Shown here: positions 1-8,092 of the stretch, in pieces
How positions within the stretch are numbered: the stretch's first letter is position 1
Layout: each line of letters opens with the position of its first letter
Source: Pseudomonadota bacterium
GTDB lineage: Bacteria > Pseudomonadota > Alphaproteobacteria > HIMB59 > GCA-002718135
Reading direction: 5' to 3'
Length of the DNA stretch: 11,752 nucleotides
Assembly: GCA_027625355.1 (NCBI GenBank)
Contig: JAQBWI010000028.1
Location: 1-11,752, forward strand
Made by a program: the position numbers and the translations under genes
The notes under the pieces: model-generated
Told to the model about the DNA's origin: nothing
The model's database searches: none
The model's input: only the letters and a program-made list of their open reading frames with translations

Positions 1-69
1 ATTATTGTTCTCAGGATCTTTATAATTTTTAAGAAATTCGAATATAGATGATAAAATTTTATCTGACAT
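1..69 (-). CDS. 5' end of a divergent gene, product uncertain (possibly Mrp/ApbC-like)
   Basis: On the minus strand an ATG at 69-67 opens a reading frame that stays open to the window edge: 23 codons, beginning MSDKILSSIFEF and ending LKNYKDPENNN. It faces away from hflK across an 85-base gap that can hold divergent promoters, which supports a real gene start. The pattern of a short helix followed by a 'KDPE' turn resembles the start of the MIP18-like domain at the N-terminus of Mrp/ApbC iron-sulfur carrier ATPases, and I recall such genes near hflKC in some alphaproteobacteria. Twenty-three residues are too few to name the product, and no clear Shine-Dalgarno sequence precedes the ATG. A chance open frame in AT-rich DNA is the main alternative. 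Confidence 0.35.
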   Translation of the reverse strand, partial: MSDKILSSIFEFLKNYKDPENNN

Positions 70-71
70 AC

Positions 72-101
72 TTGATTTTTTTGTTTTTATCCAAATATAC
101 T
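72..101 (+). promoter_or_regulatory. Candidate sigma-70 promoter for the hflK operon
   Basis: TTGATT (72-77) and TATACT (96-101) are separated by 18 bases, a fair match to TTGACA/TATAAT. Transcription would start near position 108, about 47 bases before the hflK ATG. It lies in the only non-coding gap ahead of a gene run with minimal spacing, where the main promoter is expected. In DNA this AT-rich such matches also occur by chance. Confidence 0.35.
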
Positions 102-119
102 TAGTAATTAGTTTAATAA

Positions 120-147
120 ATGATAGTAGCTTAAAATACTTTATCAA
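120..147 (-). promoter_or_regulatory. Candidate divergent promoter for the left-edge gene
   Basis: Read on the minus strand, TTGATA (147-142) is followed after 16 bases by TATCAT (125-120). Transcription would start near 112, about 43 bases before the possible start codon at 69. It interleaves with the + strand candidate promoter, as in many compact divergent regions. The support is only motif similarity in AT-rich sequence. Confidence 0.22.
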
Positions 148-154
148 ATAAAAT

Positions 155-1252
155 ATGAATTGGAATAAAAATAATAACGATAATAATCCCTGGGGTTCCG
201 GTGGAAACAACAATAACCCATGGGGTGGAGGCGGATCCAATAATATTATGGATTTTGAAGAGTCTATAAAGAAGGCTCGTGACCGTTTTGGTAAGTTCAA
301 AATTGGTGGTCCAAGAAATATTTCAATATTAATATTTGTTGCTCTTCTTTTATGGCTTGCTACTGGTTTTTATAGGGTTGAACCTGATGAACAAGGTGTC
401 GAGCTCTTGTTTGGTAAATGGAATAATCAAACCACTCAACCTGGACTTCATTATTTCTTTCCCACGCCTATTGGTCAAACTATAACCCCTAAAGTGGAAG
501 TTATTCGTAAAATTAACATTGGTTTTAGAAGTGCAGGTGACATAGGTTTTTCCTCTAACACTAATGCAGAGAGAAAAGTAATCGAAGAATCACTCATGTT
601 AACTGGTGACCAAAATATCGCTGATGTTGCTTTTACAGTTTTATATAGAATTAAGGATGCAGGTAACTTTTTATTCAAATTAAGAAACCCTGAACTTACA
701 GTTAAGGATATGGCGGAGAGTGTTGTTAGAGAGGTTGTTGGACAGCGTGATTTACAGTTTTTATTAACCGAGGGAAGACAAGAAGTTGAGCAGGTAGTTA
801 GAAACGGTCTACAAGATGTTCTTGATAGTTATGAAAGTGGAGTTTTAATACAGTCAGTTCAATTACAAAGTGTCGAACCACCTGCACAAGTTATTGATGC
901 TTTTGATGAGGTTCAAAGAGCAAGACAAGACAAAGAGAGACTAGTAAATGAAGCTAATTCTTACTTAAATAGAATTGTACCCAATGCACGTGGTGAAGCT
1001 GCAAAATTAGTTGAAGGAGCTAGAGCCTATAAAGAACAAGTAGTTAAACAAGCTGAGGGTGTAGCTCAAAATTTTGTTGATGTGTACAATAGTTATAAAG
1101 ACAACAAAGAAGTTACAAGACGAAGAATTTACTTAGAGACTCTAAGAGAAGTTCTTGAAGGTGAAAATAAAATAATACTTGATGATGCTGGAGGACAAGG
1201 TGTAGTCCCTTATCTCCCACTTAATGAATTAAAAAAAGGAAGTAATAACTAA
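155..1252 (+). CDS. hflK: HflK, SPFH-family membrane protein, modulator of FtsH protease
   Basis: With HflC, HflK forms a large membrane-anchored assembly that in E. coli encloses the ATP-dependent protease FtsH and controls its access to membrane substrates. The 365-residue protein has a Gly/Asn-rich N-terminus with two NPWG motifs (residues 11-14 and 21-24), typical of alphaproteobacterial HflK. One membrane segment lies at about 55-72. The SPFH/prohibitin (Band 7) domain follows at about 73-255, with the usual opening 'YRVEPDEQGVELLFGKW'. A charged, Ala/Glu-rich helix spans about 250-335. The start at 155 is chosen because it keeps the NPWG region; no clear Shine-Dalgarno sequence is visible, and the leader is about 47 bases if the upstream promoter is real. 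The stop shares one base with the hflC start. Identification is firm; the FtsH role is from family knowledge, as ftsH is not in the window. Confidence 0.95.
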   Translation: MNWNKNNNDNNPWGSGGNNNNPWGGGGSNNIMDFEESIKKARDRFGKFKIGGPRNISILIFVALLLWLATGFYRVEPDEQGVELLFGKWNNQTTQPGLHYFFPTPIGQTITPKVEVIRKINIGFRSAGDIGFSSNTNAERKVIEESLMLTGDQNIADVAFTVLYRIKDAGNFLFKLRNPELTVKDMAESVVREVVGQRDLQFLLTEGRQEVEQVVRNGLQDVLDSYESGVLIQSVQLQSVEPPAQVIDAFDEVQRARQDKERLVNEANSYLNRIVPNARGEAAKLVEGARAYKEQVVKQAEGVAQNFVDVYNSYKDNKEVTRRRIYLETLREVLEGENKIILDDAGGQGVVPYLPLNELKKGSNN

Positions 1253-2127
1253 TGAGATTTAGCTTAAGAAATATTATTGTTGTATTGCTTGTATTTATTG
1301 GTTTTCTCACTTTTACTGGAGCTTTTTTCATTGTTAATGAAACAAAACAAGCAATTGTATTACAATTTGGTGATCCTAGAAAGGTAATTACTGAACCAGG
1401 TTTACAATTTAAAATCCCTTTTATTCAAGATGCTGTTTTCTTAGACTCAAGACTTTTAAATCTCGACCCGCAACCTGAGGAGATGATATTATCTGATCAA
1501 AAAAGAATTATAGTTGACTCTTTTGCAAGGTATAAGATCGTAAATCCACTAAAGTTTTTTCAAACGGTACGTAATGAAGCAACTTTTTCAGATAGTTTTG
1601 GTAGGATTATAAATGCATCCGTTAGAGGTGTAATTGCTCAATATTCTCTAGCCTCCCTTCTCAGTGATAATAGAATAAATATAATGAACGAAATTCAGGA
1701 TCAGATATTGGGAAATGAAGATTCTTTTGGTGTAGAGATTATTGATATTAGAATTGGTAGAACTGATTTAACAGAACAAGTATCCAATAACGTCTATCAA
1801 CGTATGCGTTCAGAAAGAGAAAAAGAAGCAAACCTTTTAAGAGCAGAAGGTGAAGAGCTTTCTAAAGAAATCGTTGCATCTGCAGATAGACAGCATACTG
1901 TTATTATTGCAGAAGCAGAAAGAACATCATCTATCTTACGTGGTGAGGGTGATGCAGAAAAAAATACTATCCTTGCTGATGCGTATGGTCTTGATGAAGA
2001 ATTTTTTGATTTTTTAAGAACCATGCAAGCATGTAGAGATACTTTTGGTGATACTAAAATGTCTATGGTAATAGCTCCAGGTCAAGTCTGTGAAAAGTTT
2101 TTTGGAGAAATTGACACTGACAACTAA
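1252..2127 (+). CDS. hflC: HflC, SPFH-family membrane protein, partner of HflK
   Basis: HflC is the second subunit of the HflKC complex on the periplasmic face of the inner membrane. The 291-residue protein starts with an uncleaved signal anchor at about 7-28. A Band 7/SPFH domain follows from about 25 to 190 ('NETKQAIVLQFGDPRKV' near its start), then a Glu/Ala-rich helix from about 185 to 245, and a C-terminal segment of the usual HflC type ('FFDFLRTMQACRDTFG', then 'MVIAPG'). The start is fixed by the TAATG junction with hflK, and AAGGA at 1236-1240 is the likely ribosome binding site. The only two cysteines, C261 and C280, both lie in the C-terminal segment. From my memory of the family, common HflC sequences have Tyr and Asp/Ser-type residues at these places (see findings). 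Confidence 0.95.
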   Translation: MRFSLRNIIVVLLVFIGFLTFTGAFFIVNETKQAIVLQFGDPRKVITEPGLQFKIPFIQDAVFLDSRLLNLDPQPEEMILSDQKRIIVDSFARYKIVNPLKFFQTVRNEATFSDSFGRIINASVRGVIAQYSLASLLSDNRINIMNEIQDQILGNEDSFGVEIIDIRIGRTDLTEQVSNNVYQRMRSEREKEANLLRAEGEELSKEIVASADRQHTVIIAEAERTSSILRGEGDAEKNTILADAYGLDEEFFDFLRTMQACRDTFGDTKMSMVIAPGQVCEKFFGEIDTDN

Positions 2128-2330
2128 TGTTAAAGCTTTTACTTTTGGGTATTGGCTTGCTTTTATTGTTTGAGGGTATTTTATATTTTTTTCTAGCTGG
2201 AAATTTAAATTCTCTTTTAAGTCAACTTAGCAAGGTTGATCCTCAAAAAATAAAGACTATATCTTTAATCATGACTATTATTGGAGCATGCCTTATTTAT
2301 TTCACTTTCCGTTTTTATGGAGATCTTTAA
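2127..2330 (+). CDS. DUF2065 (YjeT-like) two-helix membrane protein
   Basis: This is a 67-residue protein with two hydrophobic segments at about 2-26 and 44-63, joined by a short polar loop containing 'SKVDPQKIKT'. Its size, the 'LLLLFEGILYFF' pattern in the first helix, the second helix ending in 'YFTFRF', and its place directly after hflC all match the DUF2065 family (E. coli YjeT). The function of that family is not established. Its steady linkage to hflKC and here to degP suggests a part in inner-membrane protein quality control, which is inference. It joins hflC and degP through TAATG junctions on both sides, so it is almost surely co-transcribed and translationally coupled with them. 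Confidence 0.85.
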   Translation: MLKLLLLGIGLLLLFEGILYFFLAGNLNSLLSQLSKVDPQKIKTISLIMTIIGACLIYFTFRFYGDL

Positions 2331-3724
2331 TGCGTAAATTTATATCAAGTATTTCTTTCTTTTTTTTGATTTCTTTTTCTACAATTTTACAATCTCACCC
2401 AAGCAGTTTTGCAGACTTAGTTGAAAATTTATCTCCCGCAGTTGTGAGTATTGCTTCAACTACTATAGTGAAGGATAATAATAATTCTCAAAATCAAATG
2501 CCTCGTTTTCCTGAAGGATCTCCTTTTGATGAATTTTTTAAAGAATATTTTGATAATGAGAGAAGAAATTCTCCATCTCAAAGACCTATGACTGGCCTTG
2601 GTTCAGGATTTATAATTGATAAAGAGGGAATAATAGTAACAAACAATCATGTAATAGAAGGCGCTGATGAAATAACAGTCATTATGTCAAATCAACAAGA
2701 GTTTACAGCTGAATTACTTGGAAGAGATCCAAAAGCAGATTTAGCTGTTTTAAAAATTGATCCAGGTTCAACTGAGCTTGTATCTGTTCCTTGGGGTGAC
2801 TCTGAGGCAATGCGAGTAGGAGATTGGTCGATAGCTATAGGAAACCCTTTGGGGTTAGGCGGTACTGTAACAGCAGGTATAATTTCTGCTATATCCAGAG
2901 ATTTAGGAAGTGGCCCTTATGTAAAATTTTTACAAACGGATGCATCGATTAATAGGGGAAATTCAGGTGGACCACTTTTTAATATTGATGGTGAGGTTAT
3001 TGGAATAAACTCTGCAATAATATCCCAAACAGGGGGAAGTATTGGATTAGGTTTTGCTATTCCGTCTAATAGTGCAAAAAAAATTGTTCAACAGCTTAAA
3101 GATTTTGGAAGAACAAAAAGAGGTTGGCTTGGAGTACAAATTCAACCTGTGTCAAAAGATTTTGCAGAAAGTTTAGGTCTTGAAAATGAAAAAGGTGCAT
3201 TTGTATCAAATGTAAACCCCAAAGGACCTTCAAAGACAGCTGGAATAGAAGCTGGTGATGTCATTTTAAGATTTAATGATATTGAAATAGTCAAGATGAC
3301 AGATTTACCAAGAGTAGTTGCAGAGTCTGATGTAGGTTCTACTGCGTTGGTTGAGGTTTGGAGAAAAAATAAAAAAATTATTATTAAAATTGAACTTGGT
3401 GAGTTACCAGAGCAAACGTATGTAAGTAAAAAGTCTTCTAAAATAGAAAATAAAATTAATGAAAAAATTATTAAATCTCTTGGCATTACTGTAAAAGATG
3501 AAAATCAATCTAACGGCGTTACGGTAACAAAAGTTGAGAGCGATGAAATTAATTTAACTATCGGCGATATAATTCTTGAAGTTAATAGGGAAGTAGTTGA
3601 CTCAATGAAATCTTTTACTTCTCTAGTTGAAAAATATGAAGAAACAGGAAGATCATCTCTTTTATTAAAAATACAAAGAGACGAAGAAATAAGTTGGGCA
3701 ACAATTAAGTTTGTCGATAATTGA
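2330..3724 (+). CDS. degP: DegP/Do-type periplasmic serine endoprotease
   Basis: This HtrA-family protease degrades misfolded envelope proteins. The ATG at 2330 is preferred over an in-frame ATG at 2288. It has GGAG at 2319-2322 with 7-base spacing, it forms the TAATG junction used across this operon, and it starts a classic signal peptide (MRKF, then a hydrophobic stretch at about 7-20). In the resulting 464 residues the trypsin-like domain spans about 28-260, with catalytic His107 (TNNHVIEG), Asp137 (KADLAVL) and Ser212 (GNSGGP). PDZ1 lies at about 264-355 and PDZ2 at about 378-455. The second PDZ is somewhat divergent, but the two-PDZ layout is that of DegP/DegQ rather than DegS. Calling it DegP instead of DegQ or MucD cannot be settled from sequence alone. 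Confidence 0.93.
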   Translation: MRKFISSISFFFLISFSTILQSHPSSFADLVENLSPAVVSIASTTIVKDNNNSQNQMPRFPEGSPFDEFFKEYFDNERRNSPSQRPMTGLGSGFIIDKEGIIVTNNHVIEGADEITVIMSNQQEFTAELLGRDPKADLAVLKIDPGSTELVSVPWGDSEAMRVGDWSIAIGNPLGLGGTVTAGIISAISRDLGSGPYVKFLQTDASINRGNSGGPLFNIDGEVIGINSAIISQTGGSIGLGFAIPSNSAKKIVQQLKDFGRTKRGWLGVQIQPVSKDFAESLGLENEKGAFVSNVNPKGPSKTAGIEAGDVILRFNDIEIVKMTDLPRVVAESDVGSTALVEVWRKNKKIIIKIELGELPEQTYVSKKSSKIENKINEKIIKSLGITVKDENQSNGVTVTKVESDEINLTIGDIILEVNREVVDSMKSFTSLVEKYEETGRSSLLLKIQRDEEISWATIKFVDN

Positions 3725-4638
3725 TTAATACAGTTTATGTAATAGCTGGTCCTACAGCTACTGGAAAATCAGACTTATCAATATCTCTTGCAAAAAAACT
3801 TAAAGGTGTAGTTATCAATTCTGATAGCATGCAAGTATATAAAAATTTAGAAATTTTAACCGCACGTCCTTCATATAATGAAATGAAAAATATTGATCAT
3901 CATTTATTTGGTTTTGTCGATGGCAATGAGAGATATAATGTTGAGAGATGGTGTAATGATGCTTCACAAGTTATAAAAAAAACAAGTGCTAATAACTTAA
4001 CTCCAATATTAGTCGGGGGAACTGGTTTGTATATAAATACATTAATTAATGGGTTAATTGACCTACCTTCTATTCCAGAGTCATTCAAGATAGAATCTGA
4101 AAAAATACTTCAAAAATTTGGTAAAGATTTTCTTATCAATCAAATTAAAAATATAGATCCAGATTCACTAAAACACATAAACCTTAATGACACTGTTCGT
4201 TTAAGAAGAATTTGGGAAGTTTTTGAAACTACTGGAAAAAAATTTAGTGAATGGAAGCGAAATAAAAATAAAAAATTTATTACAAATTATAAATTTAAAA
4301 TTTTATTATTTTTACCTAATAGAGAAAAAAATTATCAAAATGTGAATTCTAGATTTATAAAAATGATGAAAGGTGGAGCGGTAGAGGAAGTAAAAAAATT
4401 ATTAGAGTTAAATTTACATGAATCTTTACCTGTTATGAGAGCGCACGGTGTTCCAGAAATTAAAAAATATTTAGCAAATGAAAGTAGTTTGGATGAGTGT
4501 ATTAGTAAGGGTCAGCAAGTTACAAGAAATTATGTTAAACGCCAACATACTTGGTGGAATTCCTCGAATTTAGAGATTTTTCAAAAATTTGATAAATTTC
4601 CATCTGAAATTGATCTTAATTCTATTAAAATCGACTGA
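3721..4638 (+). CDS. miaA: tRNA dimethylallyltransferase MiaA
   Basis: MiaA transfers the dimethylallyl group to the N6 of A37 in tRNAs that read UNN codons, in the cytoplasm. The 305-residue protein shows the P-loop GPTATGKS (residues 10-17), the conserved 'NSDSMQVYK' (33-41), 'VGGTGLYI' (98-105), 'DTVRLRRI' (157-164) and the C-terminal 'RAHGVPEI' and 'RNYVKRQHTWW' motifs, in the normal order. The start is a TTG overlapping the degP stop by four bases (TTGA at 3721-3724). No alternative ATG precedes the P-loop and no good Shine-Dalgarno sequence is visible, so re-initiation by ribosomes finishing degP is likely. The first residues fit the family, so the TTG start is credible. Confidence 0.94.
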   Translation: MINTVYVIAGPTATGKSDLSISLAKKLKGVVINSDSMQVYKNLEILTARPSYNEMKNIDHHLFGFVDGNERYNVERWCNDASQVIKKTSANNLTPILVGGTGLYINTLINGLIDLPSIPESFKIESEKILQKFGKDFLINQIKNIDPDSLKHINLNDTVRLRRIWEVFETTGKKFSEWKRNKNKKFITNYKFKILLFLPNREKNYQNVNSRFIKMMKGGAVEEVKKLLELNLHESLPVMRAHGVPEIKKYLANESSLDECISKGQQVTRNYVKRQHTWWNSSNLEIFQKFDKFPSEIDLNSIKID

Positions 4639-4640
4639 TT

Positions 4641-4682
4641 TTGAACTAAATTATTGATTTTATTTTATCCACAGCCTATGAG
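4641..4682 (+). promoter_or_regulatory. Gap before ilvB with weak promoter-like motifs
   Basis: The 53 bases between miaA and ilvB are one of only two real gaps in the + strand gene run, so an internal promoter for the ilv block is plausible here. Two weak candidates overlap: TTGAAC (4641-4646) with TTTTAT (4663-4668) at 16-base spacing, and TTGATT (4654-4659) with TATGAG (4677-4682) at 17-base spacing. The second would give an almost leaderless ilvB message. Neither is strong. Confidence 0.2.
4665..4673 (+). promoter_or_regulatory. Perfect consensus DnaA box upstream of ilvB
   Basis: TTATCCACA is an exact match to the E. coli high-affinity DnaA box TTATNCACA. It sits in the short non-coding gap between miaA and ilvB, inside or beside the promoter-like motifs there. 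I saw no second box nearby and no AT-rich repeat cluster of the origin type, so this is not an origin. It could be a DnaA regulatory or titration site, or chance. Confidence 0.35.
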
Positions 4683-4691
4683 ATCTTGGCA

Positions 4692-6457
4692 ATGAATCAA
4701 GAAATGACAGGTGCGGAAATTGTATTGCAATCTCTTGTAGATCAAGGGGTTGAGGTAGTGTTTGGTTACCCAGGCGGTGCAGTATTGCCCATCTATGATA
4801 CTTTATTTAAGCAAAATTCGATAAAGCATATATTAGTGCGCCAAGAAGGTGGGGCGATACATGCAGCTGAAGGATATGCACGTTCTACTGGTAAAGTAGG
4901 TGTGGTGTTAGTAACATCTGGTCCTGGTGCAACAAATGTTGTTACAGGATTAACAGATGCTATGATGGATAGTATTCCAATAGTTTGTATTACAGGTCAA
5001 GTACCGCAACATTTAATTGGTAGTGATGCATTTCAAGAATGTGATACAACAGGTATTACAAGGCCTTGCACAAAACATAACTATCTAGTTAAAGATCCAA
5101 ATAAGTTGTCACCAGTTTTTCATGAAGCTTTTACAATAGCACAAGATGGTAGACCTGGTCCTGTATTAATTGATATTCCTAAAGATGTTCAATTTGCAAA
5201 CGGGACTTATACAAAAAAAGAAAATATTATAATTCCTCCTCATAGATTATTTGAACCAGAAATTTTTAAAAATGATCAAAAAATTGACGAAGTTGTTAAT
5301 TTAATCTCAAAAGCAAAAAAACCTATTTTTTATATAGGTGGTGGATGTATCAACTCTGGACCTAAGGCTTCTGAATTAGTTTCGCAGTTAGTTGAGATGA
5401 CAGGTGCTCCAGCTACTATGACGTTAATGGGCTTAGGTGTTTTAGGATCTTCCCATCCCAATTCTTTAGGAATGCTTGGGATGCACGGTATGTATGAAGC
5501 TAATATGGCTATGCATGACTGTGATGTGATGATTAACATTGGGGCACGTTTTGATGACAGAGTAACAGGAAGGCTAGATGCATTCTCTCCGAATTCTAAA
5601 AAAATTCATATTGATATAGATGAAAGCAATATCAACAAAATAATTAAAGTTGATGTACCAGTTGTTGGTGATGTAACAAGTGTTTTAAAGAGTGTTGTAA
5701 AAGTTTGGAAAGATAATAATTTAAAAACTAATCAGTCAGATTTAAAATTATGGTGGGATAAAATTAATAATTGGAAAAAGATAGATTGTTTACATTTTAC
5801 GAATAATGAAAAAGAAATAAAACCTCAGTATGCAATCCAACGATTATATGAATTAACTAAAGACAAGAAAACATTTATCACTACAGAAGTTGGTCAACAT
5901 CAAATGTGGGCCGCCCAGTATTATAAATTTGAAAAACCAAATAGATGGCTAACTTCAGGTGGTTTAGGAACTATGGGATATGGGTTTCCGGCAGCCATAG
6001 GTGCACAAGTAGCAAATCCAGATGCTTTAGTTATTGATGTAGCAGGTGATGCATCAATTTTAATGAACATTCAAGAGATGAGCACTGCTGTTCAATATCG
6101 ATTGCCCGTAAAAATATTTATTCTAAATAATGAGTATATGGGTATGGTTAGACAATGGCAGGAACTTTTACATGGTGGCAGGTATTCAGAGAGTTATACT
6201 GATAGTTTGCCAGATTTTGTTAAATTAGCTGAGAGTTATAAAGCTGTTGGTTTAAGAGCCAAAGAACCAGAGGAGCTTGATGATGTTATTAACGAGATGA
6301 TTAGTACGGATAAAACAGTAATTGCTGATATCTGGGTTAGTAAGGAAGAAAATTGCTTTCCTATGATTCAAAGTGGCTCTGCTCATAATGAAATGGTTCT
6401 TAGTAAGGATCAAAAACAAGATAAGCTTTCAGCTGAAAAAGGAAAGATATTAGTTTA

Positions 6458-6458
<1 letters not shown>
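4692..6458 (+). CDS. ilvB: Acetohydroxyacid (acetolactate) synthase, large catalytic subunit
   Basis: This enzyme condenses two pyruvates, or pyruvate and 2-ketobutyrate, to acetohydroxyacids, the first common step of valine, leucine and isoleucine synthesis. It uses thiamine diphosphate, Mg and FAD. From the ATG at 4692 it has 588 residues. The N-terminal ThDP-enzyme domain spans about 5-170, with 'FGYPGGAVLPIYD' and the catalytic Glu52 in RQEGG. The central FAD/DHS-like domain lies at about 195-330, with 'GARFDDRVTGRLD'. The C-terminal domain carries the ThDP-Mg motif from G452-D453 to N479-N480, followed by 'EYMGMVRQW'. A TTG six bases upstream (4686) is an alternative start adding two residues; ATG is preferred as the commoner codon. 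Neither has a strong Shine-Dalgarno sequence. The stop overlaps the small subunit gene by one base. Confidence 0.96.
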
Positions 6459-8019
<1,561 letters not shown>

Positions 8020-8024
8020 AAAAT

Positions 8025-8092
8025 AGGAGTTATCTTTGATTATAAAGTCATTAATTTAAAACTAGGGTATTTTAGTATATAGACGGTAGTTT
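8025..8092 (+). promoter_or_regulatory. leuA leader region with a possible Ile/Leu mini-ORF and start-site hairpin
   Basis: This gap between ilvC and leuA holds AGGAG (8025-8029), then six bases, then a TTG (8036) opening a seven-codon frame MIIKSLI that ends in TAA at 8057-8059. Three of the seven residues are Ile and one is Leu. Just after, AAACTA (8059-8064) can pair with TAGTTT (8087-8092), which touches the leuA ATG. ACTA (8061-8064) could instead pair with TAGT (8073-8076). The layout resembles a leader peptide that controls access to the leuA start. The stems are short and AT-rich, Ile codons are common in this DNA, and no intrinsic terminator is visible. A promoter is also possible: TTGATT at 8036-8041 has only poor -10 matches downstream. 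Confidence 0.2.

Noticed and set aside
186..235. Tandem repeat at the start of hflK coding for two NPWG-Gly units
   Set aside because: Gly/Asn/Pro-Trp-Gly repeats at the HflK N-terminus are common in the family and the two units differ at the DNA level, so this is not a recent or unusual repeat.
2288..2329. An in-frame upstream ATG that would extend the DegP protein by 14 residues
   Set aside because: The extension (MPYLFHFPFLWRSL) overlaps the DUF2065 coding region, adds residues ahead of a clear signal peptide, and lacks the GGAG and TAATG arrangement found at 2330.
4625..4644. Hairpin TTAAAATC-GACT-GATTTTGA at the miaA stop codon, considered as an intrinsic terminator
   Set aside because: The stem is almost all A-T with one wobble pair and is not followed by a run of T, so it does not fit an intrinsic terminator.
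4639..4691. A replication origin, suggested by the DnaA box
   Set aside because: Only one box is visible, there is no repeat cluster or unwinding element, and none of the genes usually next to an origin (dnaA, dnaN, gidA, hemE) is present.
8020..8092. tRNA or other structured RNA gene in the ilvC-leuA gap
   Set aside because: The gap has no cloverleaf arms or GTTCRA-type T-loop, is very AT-rich, and shows only short possible stems.
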